This document shows, piece by piece, positions 10,825 to 18,328 of a stretch of DNA of 64,000 nt (within the stretch, counting starts at the first letter, position 1; every line of letters starts with the position of its first letter). Made by a program: the position numbers and the translations under genes. Below the pieces are notes generated by a model. It saw nothing but the letters and a program-made list of their open reading frames with translations. It was not told the DNA's origin and did not search any database. Source of the DNA: an uncultured Erythrobacter sp. (GTDB taxonomy: Bacteria > Pseudomonadota > Alphaproteobacteria > Sphingomonadales > Sphingomonadaceae); contig CANMUS010000001.1 of the NCBI GenBank assembly GCA_947501215.1, forward strand, positions 310,001 through 374,000, written 5' to 3'.

Positions 10825-11583
10825 CTACTCCGCCGTCCAGCCGCCGTCCACGCTCCAGTTCGCGCCGTTGACGTTCTGCGCTTCGTCGCGGCAGAGGAAT
10901 GCAGCGAGTGCGCCGACTTCCTCGGGCTGGACGAATTTCTTCGTCGCCTGCTTGACCAGCAGCACGTCATTGATGACCTCCTCGCGGGACAGCCCGCGAG
11001 CTTTCATCGTGTCGGGGATCTGGCCTTCGATCAGCGGGGTCCAGACATAGCCGGGGCTGATACAGTTTGCAGTCACGCCATGCTCGGCGAGTTCGAGTGC
11101 GATGGTCTTGGTGAAGCCCGCGATGCCGTGTTTGCTGGCGTTGTATGCGCTCTTGAAGGGGCTCGCGACCTTGGAATGGGCGCTGGCGGTGTTGATGATG
11201 CGGCCCCAGCCCTTCGCCTTCATTCCCGGCACGGCGAGCCGCGTCGTGTGGAACGCGGCGGTAAGGTTGAGCGCAATGATAAGGTTCCACTTGTCGACCG
11301 GGAAATCCTCCACCGGCGAGACATGCTGGACGCCCGCATTGTTCACCAAAATGTCGATTACGCCCGCATCGGCCATCATCGCTTCCACCGCGGCGACGTC
11401 GGTCAGATCGGCTCCGAAATGCGCTGCGCCGCCCAGTTCCTCACGCAAGGTCGCGATCTCGCCCTCGTCGCCGAAACCGTTGAGGACGACCTCCGCCCCC
11501 TCGCCATGCAGCGTCCGCGCGATGGCGAGGCCGATGCCGCTGGTCGATCCGGTGACGAGCGCGCGCCTACCTTGAAGAAACAT
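10825..11583 (-). CDS. 3-hydroxybutyrate dehydrogenase (SDR)
   Basis: NAD-dependent short-chain dehydrogenase of 252 residues that interconverts 3-hydroxybutyrate and acetoacetate, linking polyhydroxybutyrate breakdown to central metabolism. It has the cofactor motif TGSTSGIG, the NNAG motif, the active-site Tyr and Lys in SAYNASKHG, and the ASPFKSAYNASKHGIAGFTK and NGANWSVDGGWTAE stretches typical of this subfamily. GGAGG lies 6 nt before the ATG at 11583; the open frame continues upstream but without family-like sequence. PHA synthase and depolymerase genes lie near 57-59 kb in the same window, which fits the assignment. A generic SDR of other substrate is the alternative. Confidence 0.85.
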   Translation of the reverse strand: MFLQGRRALVTGSTSGIGLAIARTLHGEGAEVVLNGFGDEGEIATLREELGGAAHFGADLTDVAAVEAMMADAGVIDILVNNAGVQHVSPVEDFPVDKWNLIIALNLTAAFHTTRLAVPGMKAKGWGRIINTASAHSKVASPFKSAYNASKHGIAGFTKTIALELAEHGVTANCISPGYVWTPLIEGQIPDTMKARGLSREEVINDVLLVKQATKKFVQPEEVGALAAFLCRDEAQNVNGANWSVDGGWTAE

Positions 11584-11668
11584 TTGGGCCTCCGAGCGTT
11601 GTAGTGACAATTCGAGGGCCATCGCGCACAAGGGGTGCGCTGTAAAGCGGCCATAGATGGGGGAAGCG

Positions 11669-12514
11669 ATGCGTCTCAATCCGTTCGACACCAGCAAGAT
11701 CGATGTGGGCAGTGCCGGGGGCGGCGTCGGCAAGGCCGGCGGTCTCGGCTGCGGCACGATTATCATCGCTGCCTTGGGATACTTCGTGTTCGGGCTCGAC
11801 CCGATGCAAACCGCCGCGACTGTCGAGAGCGTCCAGCAGAGCCAGGCATCGCAAGAGCCGGGTACGCAGGACGAACAGGCGCTCTGCACGTCGAACCAAT
11901 ACGCCACCGAAACCTGCAATGCATTGCTTTCGCTGAACGAAACCTGGGCGCGGACTTTCCAGGAGCAAGGCTTTGGTGAGAGGTTTCAGGAACCCGGCCT
12001 GCGTTTTGCCAGCGGACGTTTTCAGACCGAGTGCGGTCCTGCGTCCAGCGGAATGGGTCCGTTCTACTGCCCCGCCGATCAGCGCATATATATCGACACG
12101 AGCTTTTACGACCAGCTGGCGCAGATGGCGGGCAACGAGGGTGACTTCGCACGTCTCTATGTCGTTGCGCACGAATACGGCCACCACATCCAGACCATCA
12201 CTGGCATCTCCGGCCAGATCCGCAGCGCGCAGCAGCAGAACCCGCGCCGGGCGAACCAGCTCAATGTGCTGATGGAATTGCAGGCCGATTGCTACGCCGG
12301 TGTCTGGGCCGGCAAGAACCGCAATCTCATCGAGCCGGGCGATATCGAGGAAGGCATGCAGGCCGCTGCCGCCATCGGCGACGATCGGCTGACCGGCGGG
12401 CGCGTCTCCAGCGAGAACTTCACCCACGGCACCAGCCGCCAGCGCAGCGAGGCGCTACGGCTTGGCCTGCAGGGCGACGACCGCGCCTGCGACAACATCA
12501 CCAACGTCGGTTGA
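11669..12514 (+). CDS. ypfJ: YpfJ-family neutral zinc metallopeptidase
   Basis: Membrane-anchored putative zinc metallopeptidase of 281 residues. A glycine-rich N-terminus (SAGGGVGKAGGLGCG) leads into one membrane segment (about residues 31-46), followed by an extracytoplasmic domain with the zinc motif HEYGHH and a downstream ELQADCYAGVWAG, where the third ligand is expected. The family name in databases is KPN_02809 or YpfJ; its substrate is unknown. The ATG at 11669 fits family proteins starting MRL and has GGGGAA just upstream; an ATG at 11657 would add four residues. It is convergent with the M56/blaI operon across a strong hairpin. Confidence 0.88.
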   Translation: MRLNPFDTSKIDVGSAGGGVGKAGGLGCGTIIIAALGYFVFGLDPMQTAATVESVQQSQASQEPGTQDEQALCTSNQYATETCNALLSLNETWARTFQEQGFGERFQEPGLRFASGRFQTECGPASSGMGPFYCPADQRIYIDTSFYDQLAQMAGNEGDFARLYVVAHEYGHHIQTITGISGQIRSAQQQNPRRANQLNVLMELQADCYAGVWAGKNRNLIEPGDIEEGMQAAAAIGDDRLTGGRVSSENFTHGTSRQRSEALRLGLQGDDRACDNITNVG

Positions 12515-12521
12515 AAACGCG

Positions 12522-12556
12522 AAAAAGGCGGCCGTCGTAAATACGATGGCCGCCTT
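12522..12556 (-). terminator. Intrinsic terminator of the blaI-M56 operon
   Basis: AAGGCGGCC (12525-12533) pairs with GGCCGCCTT (12548-12556), and the stem continues through a G-T wobble and TCGTA/TACGA, giving about 15 pairs around a very small loop. Read on the minus strand it is followed at once by five T residues (complement of 12522-12526), so it terminates the operon ending at 12577. It may also work weakly for the convergent ypfJ gene. Confidence 0.85.
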
Positions 12557-12576
12557 CAGCTTGTTCTCACGAACCT

Positions 12577-14295
12577 TTAGCGAGAAAGTTCGGCGATCTC
12601 ACGGTCGAGGTCGCGCAGCACCTCGCGGCGCGTTTCGGCGGAAAGGTTGTTGCTGTGGGCAATGCCTGCCCGCGCCTGCTTTAGCGCCTTGAGAGCCAAC
12701 CGGTCGCCGGCCGTTTCGCAGATATACATCGTCACACGGCCGTCGCGGCCCTCGATGCTGGTCACCGGCGCATCGGGATAGCGGCAGGATTCCACCACTT
12801 CCGGCACGTGCCGCATGGCCAGCTCTACCGACTTCTCGATTTTCTCGATCTCGGCATCGCTCATAGCGTAGGCATGCGCTTCGGCGCGATCCTGTCGGGC
12901 AACAGCATGCTGCACGCGGCCTTCCGCCCATTGCTTGCGGCCTTCCGCCCACTGGATGCGGCCCTCGGCCCACTGCTTGCGACCCTCGGCATAGGCGATC
13001 CGTCCGCGGGCCCACTCCTTGCGGCCCTCCGCCCGACCCTCACGAGCTTCGAGGCGAGCTTCGCGTAGCTCCCCCTGCCGTTCCTCACGCGCTTCGCGGC
13101 GCTCCTCCTGGCGCTCCAGACGCTGCTCGCGGAGCTCTTCGCGCAATTCCTCGCGCTCGTCCGCGCTCCATCCCTCTGGTGGTGCAGGCGGCTCGGGTGC
13201 CAGCGGAGCTTCCGGCGGCAGAGGCGCTTGCGGCACCGGGGGAGCCAGCGGCATTTCCGGCAGGAGCGCGGCGACAGCTTCTTCGTCTTCGGCAGGTGCT
13301 GCGACTGCAGCCGAATAGCCGATCGTTGCTGTCATCGGCAGCGCCAGCAACGAAGCGGCGATGGCTGACCGCGCAACCATGCGGCGGCGGGGTGTAACGT
13401 CTTCCATGGACAAATTCCTCAAACGGTGAATGATGGATTTGTCCCCCAAAACCGGGCACGCCATCGGGGCAGCGAGCGCGGGGCGCGGGGCTGCCTGCGG
13501 GCGGCGTGCAAAATCAGCGATCACTCCGGCGTAGACCGCACGCTCATCGCGAGGACGAGCGGCGACGACGCGGGCGTCGCAAGCAGCTTCCTGGTCGCGG
13601 CGCAATGCGGTCCAGCCCATATATCCGAGCGGGTTGAACCAGTGCGCGGCGAACAGCGGCTGCAAGAGTATGTTGGCGAGCAGGTCGTGCCCGCGATGAT
13701 GGGCCAGCTCATGCTCGATCGCGAGATCGCGGGCGACGCGGTCGCGTGCGGTCATGAAGCCTGACGGCAGCGCAATCACCTTGTCGAACACGCCGAAGGC
13801 GAGCGGGCCCGAGATTGCGGGCGTTTCGACCAGGCGGATGTTGCCGACCTCGCCCACCGGCACCGCGTCTTCCAGCAACTCCTCCCGCAATCGGGCATAA
13901 AGCCAGAAGCGGCGAACGAGGAAGATGCTTGCGCCGAGCAGCCAGATAACCGCCAGCGGCGTGATGAAATCCGTCGGCTCGGGCAGCGTGTGGAGCGGCC
14001 CAGCCATGTCGACGGGCGCAAAGGCAGCGGAATGCGGCTCCGCGGCTGTGCCAGATTCGAAAGCCATCGGCTCGGCAGCGGGGGCCGGTGTCGTCGGCGC
14101 CATCCACGCCGGCAGCGTCATCGGCGGGATGACGAGGCGCAGGGCCGGCAGGGCCCATAGCGCATAAGCCGCGCCTGCCCCCATATGGCGCGCAACCGGC
14201 CTGCGAACCAGCAGCACCAGCGCGATCAGCGCACCTGTCCACAACAGCGTATCGAGCAGGAACCAGTCCCAATATTCTCGCAACAGCTCGGTCAT
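12577..14295 (-). CDS. M56 (BlaR1/MecR1-like) membrane metallopeptidase with heptad-repeat sensor region
   Basis: A 572-residue signal-transducing membrane protease. Membrane spans lie at about 13-31, 41-58, 111-127 and 309-332. The zinc site is HELAHH (H195, E196, H199) with the third ligand E236 in RRDQEAACD, as in BlaR1. After the last span the protein has a proline-rich linker (345-375), a long charged Glu/Arg helix (377-415) and tandem seven-residue repeats AEGRxQW (415-477) instead of a penicillin-binding domain. Two Cys residues (504 and 526) follow. It is translationally coupled to the blaI-type gene (ATGA overlap). By analogy it cleaves that repressor on receiving a periplasmic signal; the signal is unknown. 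Confidence 0.88.
   Translation of the reverse strand: MTELLREYWDWFLLDTLLWTGALIALVLLVRRPVARHMGAGAAYALWALPALRLVIPPMTLPAWMAPTTPAPAAEPMAFESGTAAEPHSAAFAPVDMAGPLHTLPEPTDFITPLAVIWLLGASIFLVRRFWLYARLREELLEDAVPVGEVGNIRLVETPAISGPLAFGVFDKVIALPSGFMTARDRVARDLAIEHELAHHRGHDLLANILLQPLFAAHWFNPLGYMGWTALRRDQEAACDARVVAARPRDERAVYAGVIADFARRPQAAPRPALAAPMACPVLGDKSIIHRLRNLSMEDVTPRRRMVARSAIAASLLALPMTATIGYSAAVAAPAEDEEAVAALLPEMPLAPPVPQAPLPPEAPLAPEPPAPPEGWSADEREELREELREQRLERQEERREAREERQGELREARLEAREGRAEGRKEWARGRIAYAEGRKQWAEGRIQWAEGRKQWAEGRVQHAVARQDRAEAHAYAMSDAEIEKIEKSVELAMRHVPEVVESCRYPDAPVTSIEGRDGRVTMYICETAGDRLALKALKQARAGIAHSNNLSAETRREVLRDLDREIAELSR
12865..13053 (-). repeat. 21-bp tandem repeats encoding AEGRxQW heptads
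   Basis: About nine 21-bp units encode residues 415-477 of the M56 protein. The best copies read AEGRKEW, AEGRKQW, AEGRIQW, AEGRKQW and AEGRVQH; the flanking units have decayed. The period of exactly seven residues fits a coiled coil or other continuous helix. Copy number could vary between strains by slippage. Confidence 0.85.
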
Positions 14296-14681
14296 TTGCG
14301 CATCTCCCTCAAGAGCGCTTCGATCTCGTCGAGATCCTTGTCGCTGAGCGCCTCGTTCTCTGCGAGATGCGCGAACAGCGGGGCCGCACGGCCGCCGAAC
14401 AGGCGTTCGACGAGGCGGCGCGATTCGGTGCCGACATAGTCGGACCGTTCGATAAGCGGGTGGTAAAGGAACTTGCGGCCCAGCGGCTCCGTACCCAGCG
14501 CGCCTTTCGATACCAGGCGGCTCAGCAGCGTCTTGACGGTCGGCATGGACCAGTCACGCTGCGCGCAGACCCGGTCGCACACATCCGATGCACTCATGGG
14601 GCTGTTTTCCCACAGCACCTCCATCACCGCATGTTCGGCTTCGCTGATCCGGTCACCAGGCGCGTCGTTGCGCTTTGCCAT
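14292..14681 (-). CDS. BlaI/MecI-family winged-helix repressor
   Basis: A 129-residue transcriptional repressor with an N-terminal winged helix (ISEAEHAVMEVLWENSPMSASDV, then WSMPTVKTLLSRLVSKGAL as the recognition helix region) and a C-terminal dimerisation helix pair (DKDLDEIEALLREMRK). The ATG at 14681 is preceded by GGGAG. Its stop overlaps the start of the M56 sensor gene by four bases. Family knowledge predicts a dimer that represses its own operon and is inactivated by sensor-dependent proteolysis. Candidate operators lie 30-63 bp upstream of the start. Confidence 0.9.
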   Translation of the reverse strand: MAKRNDAPGDRISEAEHAVMEVLWENSPMSASDVCDRVCAQRDWSMPTVKTLLSRLVSKGALGTEPLGRKFLYHPLIERSDYVGTESRRLVERLFGGRAAPLFAHLAENEALSDKDLDEIEALLREMRK

Positions 14682-14710
14682 CCATTTGCTCCCTGAGCGT
14701 ATTCTGTATC

Positions 14711-14744
14711 GATTACGCCTGTAGCCAGTTCGACTACGCATGTA
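14711..14744. promoter_or_regulatory. Candidate BlaI-type operator pair
   Basis: GATTACGCCTGTA (14711-14723) and GACTACGCATGTA (14732-14744) are direct repeats matching in 11 of 13 bases and starting exactly 21 bp (two helical turns) apart. Each contains a TAC-N4-GTA dyad, resembling the TACA/TGTA half-sites bound by BlaI and MecI. They lie in the divergent promoter region between the repressor gene and the ClpP-like gene, so they could control both directions. Confidence 0.6.
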
Positions 14745-14831
14745 AACCTTTTATCCGGATAGCATAGCATGGAACTCAGTTCGGAGCGGAACGCTAAGCC
14801 CTTGCGATCTACAAAAGGACCAAGCGACCCG

Positions 14832-15392
14832 ATGAACGACACCGACCGCCAGAAAATCCTGACAGCGCCCCAGCTGCGACTCATCGGGAGCGTCGACGAG
14901 GCGATGTATGCCGAGTTCCGCAACCAGCTCTCCGCTGCGCCGCAAGATGGCCCACTGGTGATTGCCATGACGACTCTGGGCGGCAATCCCGAAGTGGCCC
15001 GCGCCATGGCGGACGATGTGCGGCTGATCCGCGATGCCGGGCGGACGATCTATTTCCTCGGCAAGGCGGCGATCTATTCTGCCGGCGCGACCTTCATGGC
15101 CGGCTTCCCGGTCGAATGCCGGTACTTCACCAAAGGCTCGAGCATCCTATTGCACGAGCGGCAGATCGCCAAGACGATCAATCTCAACGGTCCCTTGCGG
15201 AGCTGCATCGCGCAGCTGAAGGCCGCGCTGAACGAGATCGAGCATTCGATCGACATCGAGGAAATGGGCTTTCGCGAGATCAGCGAAAACTCTGAAGTGG
15301 ATTTCGAAGAGGTGCGCGAGAAGGCGCCGGACAACTGGTACATCCCCTGCGAAGAAGCAGCCGAGCGCGGGCTGATCGCGGGTGTAATCTGA
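14832..15392 (+). CDS. ClpP-like (peptidase S14) protease
   Basis: A 186-residue protein of the ClpP/crotonase-like fold. LGKAAIYSAGATFMAG aligns with the ClpP active-site region and keeps a Ser (S83), and ILLHERQ (H108) matches the catalytic His segment. It is shorter and more divergent than housekeeping ClpP and its neighbours are not clpX or tig, so it is probably an accessory protease or a regulatory S14 member. The start is uncertain: ATG 14832 is used, with AAGGA rather far upstream, while ATG 14769 would add 21 charged residues. It diverges from the blaI-type repressor across two operator-like repeats. Confidence 0.75.
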   Translation: MNDTDRQKILTAPQLRLIGSVDEAMYAEFRNQLSAAPQDGPLVIAMTTLGGNPEVARAMADDVRLIRDAGRTIYFLGKAAIYSAGATFMAGFPVECRYFTKGSSILLHERQIAKTINLNGPLRSCIAQLKAALNEIEHSIDIEEMGFREISENSEVDFEEVREKAPDNWYIPCEEAAERGLIAGVI

Positions 15393-15418
15393 ATGTCCTG
15401 CGTGGCATGGTGCGCGGC

Positions 15419-16060
15419 ATGACCAAACGACTCGCCCTGGCTGCCCTCGCCCTATTCGCCGCCCCTCTCGCCGCGCAAGATGCCGACACCGATGCCCTCC
15501 CCGCTGCCGCGACCGAACTCGTCGTGCTGGAGACGACGGCAGGCGACATCACTGTGGAGTTGGAGACGGAGCGAGCACCGGTCACGGCGGCCAATTTCCT
15601 GCGCTATGTTGACGAGGACCGCTTCGACGGCATCGTTTTCTATCGCGCGATGAGACTCGATTATGGCGAACCGCCGAACGGCCTCATCCAGGCCGGCACG
15701 CAGAACGACCCCGAGCGCATTCTGCCCGGCATCGCGCATGAGGCCACCAGCGAGACCGGCCTCAGCCACATCGATGGTGCCCTGTCGATGGCGCGGCTCG
15801 AGCCGGGCACGGCGACCGGCGATTTCTCGATCATGATCAAGGACCAAACCGGTCTCGACGCTATGCCCGATAGCGACGATCCCAACGAGCGGGCGGGCTA
15901 CGCCGTGTTCGGCTATGTCGTTGACGGGATGGACGTGGTGCGTGCGATCCACGCGATGCCGACCGATCCCGACAAGGGCGAAGGCTGGATGAAAGGCCAG
16001 ATGCTGGCCGACCCGGTGGTGATCGTCGACGCGCGGCGGGTGGAGCAGCCAGCGGGCTGA
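15419..16060 (+). CDS. Periplasmic cyclophilin-type peptidyl-prolyl isomerase
   Basis: Exported peptidyl-prolyl cis-trans isomerase of 213 residues. A signal peptide (KRLALAALALFAAPLAAQ) precedes a short linker and a cyclophilin domain from about residue 35. The domain shows TTAGDITVELETERAPVTAANFLRYVDEDRFDGIVFYRA, typical of the bacterial family, and GYAVFGYVVDGMDVV near the end. ATG 15407 is an alternative start, four codons longer; neither has a clear ribosome-binding site, which suggests coupling to the ClpP-like gene ending 26 bp upstream. It is followed by a large inverted repeat. Confidence 0.87.
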   Translation: MTKRLALAALALFAAPLAAQDADTDALPAAATELVVLETTAGDITVELETERAPVTAANFLRYVDEDRFDGIVFYRAMRLDYGEPPNGLIQAGTQNDPERILPGIAHEATSETGLSHIDGALSMARLEPGTATGDFSIMIKDQTGLDAMPDSDDPNERAGYAVFGYVVDGMDVVRAIHAMPTDPDKGEGWMKGQMLADPVVIVDARRVEQPAG

Positions 16061-16074
16061 ACCCAATCACATAT

Positions 16075-16137
16075 CCGCTCACTCTGAGCCTGTCGAAGGG
16101 TCGGGTGCCTATCCTTCGACAGGCTCAGGATGAGCGG
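16075..16137. repeat. Long inverted repeat (CCTTCGACAGGCTCAG-type element)
   Basis: CTGAGCCTGTCGAAGG (16084-16099) and its exact complement (16113-16128) form a perfect 16-bp stem; outer arms CCGCTCA (16075-16081) and TGAGCGG (16131-16137) extend it to about 24 pairs around a 13-nt loop. This word is a dispersed repeat in many sphingomonad and other proteobacterial genomes (from general knowledge). It lies between two convergent genes and probably also acts as a two-way terminator. Confidence 0.85.
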
Positions 16138-16152
16138 AGTTTGTTGAAGTCG

Positions 16153-17040
16153 TCAGCACTCCTCGGCGGTATTTTCCGGGGGCGGCCCTGGCGGGACACG
16201 CGCAGGGTGCTGCCAGAACGGGTCTCTATCGAGGCGATGATTGTCGCCATACCCCTCGGCTAGCGCTGCATAGAGCTGCGGATCATAGGCGGCGAGGTCC
16301 TGGTGGTTCAGTATGCGCCGCCCGTCGAAGGCCTGCAGGCGGTTGGAATCGAACCAGAACTGCGTGCCTTCCGCCCAGTATTCCTGAATGGTCGTGGCGG
16401 TGTACTCGTTGAGCCAGAGATCGTTCGCGAGCGCATTGTCATAGGCCGCCTGCACCCGCGCGTAGAGCGCCGGATCGACGGCATGTATCGCGAAGAGGAC
16501 GTTGTGCGCCATCTCGTGGACGAAGATCGTCTCGCCGAAATAGCGGCTGACGGGCAGGCCGAGAACGTCCTCTTCTGAGCCGACCGTCCGCTCGCCCCCG
16601 ATCGCGCGAGCGCGATTGTCCCAATATTCGCGGTCCGACAGCCGCCCGATGCGCGAGTCGTAGAGCTTGCGCTCGCACCGCGTCAGGCGCGGGTCGTCGA
16701 AGGCGGGCTTGGTCCAGTCGGCATTCTCCGGCAGGTCGAGCAGCGCCTCGTCCACAGCCATGATCGCCACGCGGTAATCGTTCGCCGCGAGCCATTCGGC
16801 GAGTTCGGGCCGATGCGCGAACATGCCCCGTGCCATGTTGCGGGCGGCGAAGAGCGCCTCGTCACGCACATTGGCGGAGGACAGGATCGGGATGCCGCGC
16901 GCGGTGACCTGCTTCGTGTAGAACGGCGGCGCGCTCAGCTCGGGCGATGGCGCCGTCGGCCCAGTCACGCAGGATGATAGCGCGGCAGCGAGCAACAGCG
17001 CGATGGCGCCGCGCCTCCTAGTCGCGCGGCTGTTGGGCAA
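16153..17040 (-). CDS. Putative zincin-like lipoprotein (HEMAH motif)
   Basis: A predicted lipoprotein of about 295 residues: positively charged RATRRRG, a hydrophobic stretch and the lipobox LSSC (Cys24). The mature domain contains HEMAH (H175-H179, an HExxH zinc motif) and a downstream NEYTATTIQEYWAEG with candidate third ligands, so a metallopeptidase fold is likely though I cannot name the family. The start is unusual. TTG at 17040 overlaps the upstream M20 gene by 23 bp and gives a proper n-region. However, a TAGGAGG built on the upstream stop codon lies 9 nt before an in-frame ATC, which could instead start a shorter form. It is last in the sdhCDA-M20 transcript. Confidence 0.7.
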   Translation of the reverse strand: MPNSRATRRRGAIALLLAAALSSCVTGPTAPSPELSAPPFYTKQVTARGIPILSSANVRDEALFAARNMARGMFAHRPELAEWLAANDYRVAIMAVDEALLDLPENADWTKPAFDDPRLTRCERKLYDSRIGRLSDREYWDNRARAIGGERTVGSEEDVLGLPVSRYFGETIFVHEMAHNVLFAIHAVDPALYARVQAAYDNALANDLWLNEYTATTIQEYWAEGTQFWFDSNRLQAFDGRRILNHQDLAAYDPQLYAALAEGYGDNHRLDRDPFWQHPARVPPGPPPENTAEEC

Positions 17041-18328
17041 GTCTGCCAACGAGGATCGCAGTGCGCTTGGCCTGCCGCGTGATTGTCGGCAGGTCGATAT
17101 ATTCGCCCTCGGCATGGCTGCCGCCACCGCCCGGCCCCATGCCCGCCAGTCCGTCGACATAGGGAGCGACGAAGCTGATGTCCGCAGCGCCGCGGCGCGA
17201 AGGCGGATAGGGTTTCTGCTCGTCCAGTCCGAGATCGGCATTGATGCGATTGAGCTGCGCGAGCAGGTCGCGATTGCCATCGGTCGGTGCCATCGGCGGG
17301 TAGCGCGATTCGAACTCGAACTCGGCGCTGGTACCGGGCAGGTTGTCCGCCACGATGGCACGCATCTTCGCCACGATCCGCTCGTCCTGTTCGGGCGTCA
17401 GTGTGCGGAGGTCCCCGCGCGCCACGGCGACGGAGGGAATGATGTTGGTCTTGCCTTCGGTGGTGGCGGATAGATCGTCCTCTGCCAGCTCCGCAGGCGT
17501 TCCACCCGCGATCAGGCCAACGTTGAACGTCGCGTTCTCTTCCGGCAGCTCGGCCCGGAAACGGTCGAGAATGCGAACCATCTCGTAGACCGCGCCGTAG
17601 CCGGAACTTTCGGAGAAAATGCCGGAGCTGTGGCCGCTTGCCGACCGCGTCGTCAGGGTCCAGTTGGACGAAGACCGGCGCGCGATCACGCCCGCGTCCT
17701 TGCCGTCGAGCGTCGACAGCCCCTCGAACCCAAGCGCGATATCCGCCCATTGCCCCGCTTCGATCAGGTCGCGGCGAGCTTCCTCCAGCGGGTCGCCCGC
17801 ATCTTCCTCGTCGCCTGTGAGGGCCACCACGATATTCGCGCCCTCCAGCGTTCCGGCGGCCTGCATGGCGCGCAGGGCCGACAGGATGACGATGACCCCA
17901 CCCTTGTCGTCGAGAATGCCGGGTCCGACGGCCCGGTCGCCATCGCGCACGAAGCCGGTGAAGGGGGAGGACGGTTCGAACACCGTATCGAGGTGCCCGA
18001 TCATCAAGATCCGTTTGGTGTCGGGATCGCCGAGACGACGCGCGAAGAGATGCCCTGCCCGCCCCGCCGCCGACTGGTCGATCCACTGGACCGTGAAGCC
18101 CATCTCTTCGAACGCCGGCATCAGCTTGTCCGCGACGGCCTTGACGCCTTCGTGGTTATGCGTGCCCGAATTGACGCCAGTAATTTGCTCGAGCGCGTTC
18201 ACGTCGCGCTCGAAGCCAGCATCGACAGCCTTAACGGCCACCTCTTCGGGCGCGGACAGCTGCGCCGATAGCGGGCTGGCAAGCAGGGCTGCTGCAATCG
18301 CGCCCGCTGCCAGTCCCGCGATCCGCAT
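17018..18328 (-). CDS. M20-family metallopeptidase (glutamate carboxypeptidase-like), exported
   Basis: Two-zinc exopeptidase of 436 residues with a signal peptide (LAAGAIAAALLASPLSAQ). Metal and catalytic motifs are complete: IGHLDTVFE, GPGILDDKGG, TGDEEDAGD (general-base Glu pair), and the late His in GGGSHAEGEY. A lid/dimerisation domain starts near VIARRSSSNWTLTTRSASGHSSG. Overall it looks like the carboxypeptidase G2/M20A group, probably periplasmic. Its ATG overlaps the sdhA stop by one base (TGATG), an unexpected placement inside the succinate dehydrogenase operon. Confidence 0.87.
   Translation of the reverse strand: MRIAGLAAGAIAAALLASPLSAQLSAPEEVAVKAVDAGFERDVNALEQITGVNSGTHNHEGVKAVADKLMPAFEEMGFTVQWIDQSAAGRAGHLFARRLGDPDTKRILMIGHLDTVFEPSSPFTGFVRDGDRAVGPGILDDKGGVIVILSALRAMQAAGTLEGANIVVALTGDEEDAGDPLEEARRDLIEAGQWADIALGFEGLSTLDGKDAGVIARRSSSNWTLTTRSASGHSSGIFSESSGYGAVYEMVRILDRFRAELPEENATFNVGLIAGGTPAELAEDDLSATTEGKTNIIPSVAVARGDLRTLTPEQDERIVAKMRAIVADNLPGTSAEFEFESRYPPMAPTDGNRDLLAQLNRINADLGLDEQKPYPPSRRGAADISFVAPYVDGLAGMGPGGGGSHAEGEYIDLPTITRQAKRTAILVGRLAQQPRD

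Noticed and set aside
14832..15392. Idea that the ClpP-like protein has lost its catalytic Ser
   Set aside because: Aligning LGKAAIYSAGATFMAG with the ClpP motif with one inserted residue keeps the Ser in place, and the His is also present.
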